From DTHT01 sp037444625 (lineage in GTDB: Bacteria; Acidobacteriota; Terriglobia; Bryobacterales; Bryobacteraceae), in contig JBBIMA010000015.1 of the NCBI GenBank assembly GCA_037444625.1, positions 1 through 64,000 of the forward strand: a stretch of DNA of 64,000 bases, given 5' to 3'. Made by a program: the position numbers and the translations under genes. Within the stretch, counting starts at the first letter, position 1. Every line of letters starts with the position of its first letter. The notes below the pieces were generated by a model, which had not been told where the DNA came from, made no database searches, and was given only the letters and a program-made list of their open reading frames with translations. Shown piece after piece: positions 57,966 through 64,000 of this stretch.

Positions 57966-59114
57966 TCAGCCGGCCAGGCGGCGCAGCACGCCCAGAAGCT
58001 GCCAGCCCAGTTGCAGCCCGATGCGCGGCAGCATGAGAGCGGGCGGGAGCAGCGCCAGGCGCGGCCGCGCGGTCTGTTCGGCGGCCAGCAGCAGAACCAG
58101 CAGGGGCGAGACCAGGCGGGTGTAGCTGTAAGCGTCCAGCCAGAAGTAGACCTTCAGCGTAGTCAACAGCAAGGCGAACAAGGCGACGGCCAGGCCCAGC
58201 GCGTCGCGCCGCCGGAGCAGGATTCTGGCGGCCAGCACCAGGCTCAACAACAGGCCGGCGATGGCCACCCAATCCAGCGTCGCGGCCAGCCAAGACACCG
58301 GCGTCCCCCGCCGATAGCCGGCGGAGGCGAACAGCCGCTGGAACAAGCCTACCAGCGGGAGGGTGAGCAGGAAGGGCGCGTTGTCGGCGATGCGTGCGTG
58401 TAGGAAGGCGTACCAGGCCAAGGCGGGCGTGGCCGAGCCGGCCGCCGCGAGGGTGCCGAGCCACCGCCGCCGTGCGAGATCCCACAGCCCGCAGGCGGCG
58501 ATCAACAGCAGTCCGGTTTCGCGCACCAGGGGAGCGGCGGCCAGGGTGAGGTACAGCTTCCAGCGCGGACCGGTGCGCGCGTAGAGGGCGAAAGCCGCGG
58601 TGAGGGCGGCCAGCGGCCCGTCCAGGGTCATGCGGTCCAGCGAGATCAACGTGCCCGGAACGGCCAGGAATAGCAGGCCCCATGCCGGATGCGCGCCGCG
58701 CTCGGCGAAGATGCGGCCCAGCCAGTAGGCGCCCAGGAAGACGGAGGCCAGGATGAGCGCGAGGTAGGCGGCGTGAAGATGGCGCCCGCCTCCGCCGCTG
58801 AGCAGCCAGGCCAGCGCCGGAATCAGGATGCGCCGGTAGCGCAGGCGCGGGGCGTCCAGCGAGGAGGCCAAGCCGCGGCGCAGCCAGGGGTCGTGGGCGA
58901 TGTAGTGGTAGAACTGGCCGTCATAGCCGTTGGAGTCGCGGAAGACGTAAATGTTCTCGTGAGCCAGAGCGGGCGGGACCGGGAACCGGCTGCCGGTGCA
59001 GAACAAGCCGGTCCAGTTGCCGCCGTAGTTGAAGCGGACGGTGACGAACTGGCCGGCCAGGGCCAGCGCGGCCGCCAGCAAGGCCCAGGCGGCGCAGAGG
59101 CGGGGGCCGTTCAT
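57966..59114 (-). CDS. Polytopic membrane protein, possibly GT-C-like
   Basis: The 382-residue protein has about nine or ten hydrophobic helices. The first periplasmic loop contains YVFRDSNGYDGQFYHYIAHD, a pattern seen in mannosyltransferase-like membrane proteins. A GT-C glycosyltransferase is therefore possible, but no catalytic residues are certain. I chose ATG 59114, which overlaps the stop of the upstream hydrolase gene as ATGA; longer frames add Arg/Pro-rich residues. Confidence 0.65.
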   Translation of the reverse strand: MNGPRLCAAWALLAAALALAGQFVTVRFNYGGNWTGLFCTGSRFPVPPALAHENIYVFRDSNGYDGQFYHYIAHDPWLRRGLASSLDAPRLRYRRILIPALAWLLSGGGGRHLHAAYLALILASVFLGAYWLGRIFAERGAHPAWGLLFLAVPGTLISLDRMTLDGPLAALTAAFALYARTGPRWKLYLTLAAAPLVRETGLLLIAACGLWDLARRRWLGTLAAAGSATPALAWYAFLHARIADNAPFLLTLPLVGLFQRLFASAGYRRGTPVSWLAATLDWVAIAGLLLSLVLAARILLRRRDALGLAVALFALLLTTLKVYFWLDAYSYTRLVSPLLVLLLAAEQTARPRLALLPPALMLPRIGLQLGWQLLGVLRRLAG

Positions 59115-61219
59115 CGCAGCCAGTCGGCGTACACTCGTTCCAACGGCCGGCCTTCGGGGCGCTCGATGACGCGCAGGGCGGGGCCGGCCGCGCGATACTG
59201 CGCCAGAGCCTCCTGGCGCGAGGCGGCGGCCCCGGTCGGTGTGCGTGGATCCACCAACCACAAGGGGCGGGGTGCGACGGCCAGGGCGAGATCGGGGAGA
59301 TCGAAATCCCGCAGCACACCGGGCACGATGAGCTCAGTGGTGTCCTGGTGCAGGCGCGAGCGCACGATGTCCATGTAAGAAAGCACGCTGCGCTCGAGCG
59401 CCGCCTTTTGAATGCGCGGCTCCAGGGCGGCCGCGACCAGCGCGACGACGCCGCCGTTGCCCTTGCCGAGCAGCGCGATGCGATCGGCGGCCACATCCTC
59501 GCGCTCCGCCAGGTAGCGGAAGGCGCTCAGCAGATCGAAGACCTGCATGCCGAGCAGGGTCTTGCCCACCAGTATGGCGCGCATCGCGGTTTGCCAGAGG
59601 CCGCTGTAGTCGCCGGCGCCTCGGGCGGCCGGACGGCTCTCGCCCCAGCCGCGCAAATCGGGCGCCATAACGAGAAAGCCGGCCCGGGCCAGCGCCTCCA
59701 GGTCGCCGCCCGGCGCGGCCTCCGCGGCCTTGCCGGAGGAGTGGACGTAGAGGACGGCGGGCAGCGGTCTGGCGGGCGCGGCGGGCACGAAGACCAGCGC
59801 CGGGACGGTGATGCCCGGCTCGGTTTCCAGGGCCAGCTTCTCGATCCGGTAGCCGTTGCGGCCGATTTCGCCCGCCGGTCGGGCAGCGGGTGCGCCGCGC
59901 AATTCGGGCACACCGAGCCTGGCGCGCACCAGCGAGCGCAGTGCGGCGGCGTCCCGGATGCGCGCAGCGGCGCGCTGGGGATAGATGCGCTCGGCCAGGG
60001 CGCGGTTGAGGGACTGTACGGTTTCGCCCTTGAGCGAAGTGGCCACCTGGCCGGTCCCCGTGCAGTTGAGGTCGGACTCGGCCTCGGTGGTCAGCTCGGG
60101 TTCGAGGCCCTCGTCGCTGCGGCGCTGAAGCCACTTTGTCATCCAGCGATAGGTGGCTTCGCGGCGGGGCTGAGACCAGCCGTGCGGGTCATCGTACTCG
60201 AAGAAATCAATGCGGTCCGCCGCGCCGAGGATTTCGTAAATGCGGCGCGCCTGGGCGAAGGCGGCGCGGGCGCCCTCGATGGGGAAATAGTCGCGGACGG
60301 CGGCCATCATTTTCACGGGCTTGGGAGCGAAGGCGATCAGGAAGTCGGCGAAATCCAGGCCGTCCTTGAGGAAGCCGGCGAAATTCTGCTCGGCGTCCTG
60401 CGGTCCGGGAGTGAACCAGAGTTTCTCCCAGGAGGTGAGGTAGCAGGAGGGGGCCGCCACGGCCAGGCGGGGCTCGACGACTTGCAGATAGGCGGTCTGC
60501 GTGCCTCCGCCCGAATTGCCGGCCACACCGATGCGCTGAGGATCCACGTCCGGGCGGCTCAGCAAGTAATCCACCGCGCGCACGCCGTCCCAGAGTTCGT
60601 AGCGCGCGAAGTTGGTCCCGGTGAGCAGGCACTGGATGCCGGCCATGGTGTGCTCAGCGGTGGCGCCGAAGCGGGGGCGGCCCAGCTCGGGGTCGAAGTA
60701 TTCCGAGCGCTCTCCCTGCCCGGGCGGATCGTAAGCCAGCACCAGGAAGCCTCGCTTGGCGAGCGAGATCCAGACCCGCTGGTAGAGGGGATAGGCCTTG
60801 CCGGTGGCGCTATGGCCGGCCGTGCCCAGCACGGCGGGGTAAGGCGGGCGGCCGACGGTGGGCACATAGACGTTGGCGGTCACATAGTAACGGGGCAGGC
60901 TCTCGTAAATGAGTTTCTCGATCCGGTAACCGTCCCGTTCGAGCGTGCCGGTGATGCGCGGATTCAGAGGCGTTTTCTCAGGGAAGCCCCCCAGGGCTTC
61001 GAGCACCTTCCGGCGGATGTAAGCCTGCCGCTCGGCCACCTGCTGGGGGGTGCGTATGCGGGCCAGCTCCGCCGCGCGGGCCTCCCAACACTGCCTGGCC
61101 GGCGGGGTCAAATAGCGGTCCACCATGCCCTGAAGGTCGCCGGCGACCTGGAAGGATTCCTGGCCGCCCAGGGAAGCCGCCAGCAGGGCCAAACCGGAGA
61201 GCAAGAAGCGGGAGCGCAT
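59111..61219 (-). CDS. Secreted bi-domain alpha/beta-hydrolase (acetylxylan esterase-like), copy 1
   Basis: The 702-residue protein has a signal peptide (MRSRFLLSGLALLAASLGG) and two alpha/beta-hydrolase halves. The first half has the nucleophile elbow RIGVAGNSGGGTQTAYL and the likely acid/base segment DPHGWSQPRRE. The second half reads IALLGKGNGGVVALVAAAL at the same place, without the catalytic Ser, so it is probably non-catalytic. It lies 32 bases after its paralogue and is translationally coupled to the next membrane protein gene. The start at ATG 61219 is backed by a TACACT box 13 bases upstream. Target ester unknown. Confidence 0.8.
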   Translation of the reverse strand: MRSRFLLSGLALLAASLGGQESFQVAGDLQGMVDRYLTPPARQCWEARAAELARIRTPQQVAERQAYIRRKVLEALGGFPEKTPLNPRITGTLERDGYRIEKLIYESLPRYYVTANVYVPTVGRPPYPAVLGTAGHSATGKAYPLYQRVWISLAKRGFLVLAYDPPGQGERSEYFDPELGRPRFGATAEHTMAGIQCLLTGTNFARYELWDGVRAVDYLLSRPDVDPQRIGVAGNSGGGTQTAYLQVVEPRLAVAAPSCYLTSWEKLWFTPGPQDAEQNFAGFLKDGLDFADFLIAFAPKPVKMMAAVRDYFPIEGARAAFAQARRIYEILGAADRIDFFEYDDPHGWSQPRREATYRWMTKWLQRRSDEGLEPELTTEAESDLNCTGTGQVATSLKGETVQSLNRALAERIYPQRAAARIRDAAALRSLVRARLGVPELRGAPAARPAGEIGRNGYRIEKLALETEPGITVPALVFVPAAPARPLPAVLYVHSSGKAAEAAPGGDLEALARAGFLVMAPDLRGWGESRPAARGAGDYSGLWQTAMRAILVGKTLLGMQVFDLLSAFRYLAEREDVAADRIALLGKGNGGVVALVAAALEPRIQKAALERSVLSYMDIVRSRLHQDTTELIVPGVLRDFDLPDLALAVAPRPLWLVDPRTPTGAAASRQEALAQYRAAGPALRVIERPEGRPLERVYADWLR

Positions 61220-61232
61220 TTTCGTCTCTCGG

Positions 61233-61238
61233 AGTGTA
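61233..61238 (-). promoter_or_regulatory. -10 box between the two hydrolase genes
   Basis: TACACT on the minus strand predicts transcription from about 61226, about seven bases before ATG 61219. It may add transcription to that coming from the upstream paralogue. Confidence 0.45.
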
Positions 61239-61251
61239 GCAGGATGCCGCA

Positions 61252-63369
61252 TCACCAGGCGGCCAGGAATTCGCGATAGAGCGCGGCCGGGGACTGTTCG
61301 GGGCTGCGGCGCACAATGTGGGCGACGCCGGCCTTCAACGCCGCCTGGTAGCAGGCTTGAGCCTCCTCGAGGCTGAGCGGCCGGCCGAGGGGGTCGGCCG
61401 GGTCAATCAACCAGAGCTTGCGCGGGGCCAGAGTAGCGGCCAGATCCGGCAGATCGTAGGCTTTGAGCACGCCGAAGATCACGTTCTCGAAGACGCCCTG
61501 GTGGATGGGATGCCGGACGACCGAGTCATAGGAGGCCAGGGTGCGATCGAGCGCGAGCTTGCGCAGGCGCTCCTCCAGTACGGCAGCATGCAGCAGGGGT
61601 ACGCCGCCGGCCTGGATGCCCAGGGCGCAGATCCTGCCGGCGTCCACGTCGGGCCTTTGAGCCAGCAGGTCGAGGCCGCGGCTGATATCGGCCGCGCGCT
61701 GGCCGACCAGGGGCCGATCCAACAGCAGGGCGGTCATGGCGCTGTCGTAGTCGCCGAAGTAACGCGCCCAGTCGGTGCTCTTTCCCGCCGCGGACCGCGT
61801 CTCGCCCCATCCCCGGGCGTCTATGGCCAGCACGACCAGTCCGGCGCGGACCAGCGCTTCGATCTCGGCTCGGGCGGCCGATTTGCCCTGGCCGTGAACG
61901 ACGAGGGCCGCCGGCTTGCGGTCCGGCGGGCCCGCGGGGATAGCCAGCACGGCGGGGATCTCGATGCCGGGCTCGGTTTGGTAGAGAAGTTTCTCCAGCC
62001 GGTAGTCCGGGCGTTCGATCACGCCCAGCGGCCGCACCGAGACCGGCCCCTCGGGCGCCCGGAAGGCGATCAACCGGCGCACCTCTTCGCGCGAGACGGG
62101 CGGCGGCGGCCGCCGCAGGGCATCGGCACGCTTGCGGTTCAGGGTGAACACCGTTTCCCCGCCCAGCGAGGTGGCGAGTTGGCCGGTCTTGGTGGCCCAC
62201 AACTCGTCCTCGCGCGCCAGGGGCGCTTCGGTTTCGCCGCCGACCGCTTCGGCGCCCTTCAGCCAGCGGTCGAACCAGCGGTAGGCGGCCAGGCGGCGAG
62301 GCTTCGAGTAGCCGTGGCCGTCGTCGGCCTCCACCAGAGCGATGCGGTCCGCGGCGCCGGCCCGCTGGTAGATGGTGCGGGCCTCCTCGAAGGTCCGGCG
62401 AGCGCCGGCGATGGAAAAGAAATCGCGAATGGCCGCCAGCATCAGGTAGGGCTTGGGGGCGAAGGCCAGGATGAAGTCGCCGTGATCCAAGCCCGCGGCC
62501 AGCCAGCCGGGGAAGCACTGCTCGGCATCCTGGGGCCCGATGGTCTCCAGCAGCCGCTGCCAGGAGGTCAGGTAGCAGGAGGGCGCGGCGACCTGGAGCC
62601 GGTCATCCAGGGCGGCCAGGTAGGCGGTGTGGGTGCCGCCCCCGGAGTTTCCCGTCACGGCCACCCGTTTGGGGTCCACCTCCGGACGGGAGAGCAGGTA
62701 GTCCAAAGCGCGCAGGCCGTCCCAGATGGTGTAGCGAGCGAGGCTGTCGCCCACCAGGAGGCACTGGACGCCGAGCATGGTGTGTTCGACGGTGGAAGAG
62801 CGCACCTTGGAAGCGCCGAAGTCTTCGTCCCAGAGCTGGATGCGCTCGCCCTGGCCGAGGGTGTCCCAAGCCAGGGCCACGTAGCCGTTGCGGGCCAGGG
62901 TAACCAGCATCTGCTGCCAGACGGGATAGGCTTTGGCGCCCGGTTCGTGGCCCAGCGGATAAAGCACCGCCGGATAGGGCGGGCGTCCGGACTTGGGCAG
63001 ATAGAGGTTCGCCGTGACGTGGAAGCCCGGCAGGCTCTCGAAGATCAGCTTTTCGATCTTGTGGTCGTCGCGCTCGATGACGCCGGTGAGGCGCGCGTTG
63101 AGGGGGGTCCGCTGGGGCAGTCCGCCGATGCCGCGCAGGATGGCCTGGCGGACCTGCCGGCGTCGTTCCTCGAGCTGCTGGGGGCGCAGCTCGGCGAGTT
63201 GGCGGCGGCGAGCCTCCAGGCGCTCGGCCGCCAGGCGCTTCAAATAGGCCGGCAGCATGTTGCGGATCTCGCGGTAGTCGGTGTGATCGGCCAGGAAATC
63301 CAGCTCGCCGGGCGTTTGGGCGAACAGACCGGCGGCCAGAACGAGCAGGGGGCCCACGGAGGTTTTCAC
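61252..63369 (-). CDS. Secreted bi-domain alpha/beta-hydrolase (acetylxylan esterase-like), copy 2
   Basis: The 705-residue paralogue of the downstream gene has the same two-half design. The first half has RVAVTGNSGGGTHTAYL with the nucleophile Ser and DGHGYSKPRRL near the acid/base position. The second half has ICALGIQAGGVPLLHAAVL, again lacking the Ser. The N-terminus (VKTSVGPLLVLAAGLFAQ) is a signal peptide. I chose GTG 63369, which coincides with the predicted transcription start of a TAGACT promoter. It opens the four-gene unit with its paralogue, a membrane protein and the spermidine synthase-like protein. Confidence 0.8.
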   Translation of the reverse strand: MKTSVGPLLVLAAGLFAQTPGELDFLADHTDYREIRNMLPAYLKRLAAERLEARRRQLAELRPQQLEERRRQVRQAILRGIGGLPQRTPLNARLTGVIERDDHKIEKLIFESLPGFHVTANLYLPKSGRPPYPAVLYPLGHEPGAKAYPVWQQMLVTLARNGYVALAWDTLGQGERIQLWDEDFGASKVRSSTVEHTMLGVQCLLVGDSLARYTIWDGLRALDYLLSRPEVDPKRVAVTGNSGGGTHTAYLAALDDRLQVAAPSCYLTSWQRLLETIGPQDAEQCFPGWLAAGLDHGDFILAFAPKPYLMLAAIRDFFSIAGARRTFEEARTIYQRAGAADRIALVEADDGHGYSKPRRLAAYRWFDRWLKGAEAVGGETEAPLAREDELWATKTGQLATSLGGETVFTLNRKRADALRRPPPPVSREEVRRLIAFRAPEGPVSVRPLGVIERPDYRLEKLLYQTEPGIEIPAVLAIPAGPPDRKPAALVVHGQGKSAARAEIEALVRAGLVVLAIDARGWGETRSAAGKSTDWARYFGDYDSAMTALLLDRPLVGQRAADISRGLDLLAQRPDVDAGRICALGIQAGGVPLLHAAVLEERLRKLALDRTLASYDSVVRHPIHQGVFENVIFGVLKAYDLPDLAATLAPRKLWLIDPADPLGRPLSLEEAQACYQAALKAGVAHIVRRSPEQSPAALYREFLAAW

Positions 63370-63376
63370 CAAGCCG

Positions 63377-63382
63377 AGTCTA
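63377..63382 (-). promoter_or_regulatory. -10 box of a leaderless-type promoter
   Basis: TAGACT on the minus strand ends seven bases before GTG 63369; transcription would begin one base before the start codon. Confidence 0.5.
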
Positions 63383-63494
63383 GCAGAGCCCGGGCGGGGG
63401 CAGGCGAGCACGAGGCACTTTTCGGGTGACCGCAAACCGCCCCGTTGAATCTAACTGAGTAGAAAGACTGAAGGCCATTACGAGGTTTACGACA

Positions 63495-64000
63495 TTGCCG
63501 ACGCGAAGAGAGCTGATCGAGATGCTGGCGGCCCCTGCCTTGATGGCGGCCTCGCAGGGGACGGCGCGGGCCGCGGAGGGAGAACCCTTCAGCCTGCCGC
63601 CTCTGCCTTACGCCTACGATGCGCTGGAGCCGCACATTGACGCCAAGACGATGCAGATTCACCACACCGGGCACCATGCGGCCTACGTGCGCAACCTGAA
63701 CGCAGCGGTGGCCGGGCGGCCGGGTCTGGCCGGCAAGAGGGTCGAGGAATTGCTCGCGAATCTGAACGCCCTGCCCGACGAGGTGCGGACCGCCATTCGC
63801 AACAACGGCGGCGGGCACGCCAACCACAGCCTGTTCTGGCAGATCATGTCGGGCAAGGGAGGCGGGCAGCCGCGGGGGGAGCTGGCGCGGGCGATCGAGG
63901 CGGCCTTCGGCAGCTTCGCGCGCTTCCAGGAGGAATTCACGCGGACCGCGCTGGGGGTCTTCGGCAGCGGGTGGGCGTGGCTCAGCCTGGACGGCAACCG
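63495..64000 (+). CDS. Exported Fe/Mn superoxide dismutase (partial, cut by window end)
   Basis: The frame carries FSLPPLPYAYDALEPHIDAK, the ligand region IHHTGHHAAYVRNLN, GGGHANHSLFWQIMSGKGGG and FGSGWAWLSLDGN, all typical of the iron/manganese superoxide dismutase family. The C-terminal ligand region lies beyond the window. It is preceded by a twin-arginine-like leader (PTRRELIEMLAAPALMAASQ), so it is probably exported folded. There is no ATG or GTG at a suitable place; I suggest TTG 63495, with GAGG upstream. ATT 63477 or ATG 63522 are other possible starts; the latter would remove the RR motif. Confidence 0.85.
   Translation, partial: MPTRRELIEMLAAPALMAASQGTARAAEGEPFSLPPLPYAYDALEPHIDAKTMQIHHTGHHAAYVRNLNAAVAGRPGLAGKRVEELLANLNALPDEVRTAIRNNGGGHANHSLFWQIMSGKGGGQPRGELARAIEAAFGSFARFQEEFTRTALGVFGSGWAWLSLDGN

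Overview
The window is high-GC chromosomal DNA from what looks like an Acidobacteriota genome, probably of the Solibacter/Bryobacter kind. This is an inference from gene content: a large Oar-like TonB-dependent receptor with an N-terminal carboxypeptidase-regulatory domain, a secreted DUF1080 protein, a Tat-type sulfatase, VCBS/FG-GAP and choice-of-anchor type secreted proteins, a two-domain M14 peptidase and several c-type cytochromes. No rRNA, tRNA, CRISPR array, transposase or phage gene was seen. A run of 10 N at 29289-29298 shows that this is a scaffold, probably from a draft or metagenome assembly.

Layout, left to right. 1-4011: end of an unknown gene, then metK-ahcY-tig (SAM synthesis, SAH removal, trigger factor). 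4138-7441: a three-gene polysaccharide export and chain-length control operon (Wza-like, Wzz/GumC-like, tyrosine kinase). 7431-12664 on the minus strand: DUF1080 protein, carB, carA. 12786-14222: Tat-type sulfatase. 14225-20083 on the minus strand: dnaE-accA-RACo-like ASKHA ferredoxin operon. 20155-25087: FG-GAP protein facing a TonB receptor across a bidirectional hairpin. 25355-28198: hrcA-grpE-dnaJ without dnaK. 28226-33510: DUF4097 lipoprotein, assembly gap, cold shock protein, pcm, M14 peptidase. 33632-37533: cytochrome c-barrel fusion, pentaheme cytochrome and a divergent threonine-synthase-like PLP enzyme. 37567-42586: holB, three unknown secreted proteins, thiD, a small zincin. 42583-46652 on the minus strand: orphan protein, then MFS transporter-archease-rtcB. 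46993-50745: second MFS transporter, 89-aa protein, M20 peptidase, EamA transporter. 50816-55557: DegP/HtrA protease, peptidoglycan-binding protein, alanine dehydrogenase, groES without groEL, Skp/OmpH and a small membrane protein. 55583-63369 on the minus strand: two paralogous bi-domain hydrolases, a polytopic membrane protein and a spermidine-synthase-like membrane protein. From 63495: start of an exported Fe/Mn superoxide dismutase.

Much of the window is housekeeping, mixed with envelope and secretion functions. The most notable general signal is promoter architecture: about ten genes carry a TANNNT-type -10 box only 7 to 13 bases before the start codon with no Shine-Dalgarno sequence, which predicts leaderless mRNAs. 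The best candidates for little-studied systems are the cytochrome-barrel/pentaheme pair (33632-36362), the secreted three-gene cassette (38656-41388) and the hydrolase operon (55583-63369). Nothing here is clearly a new defence or mobile system.
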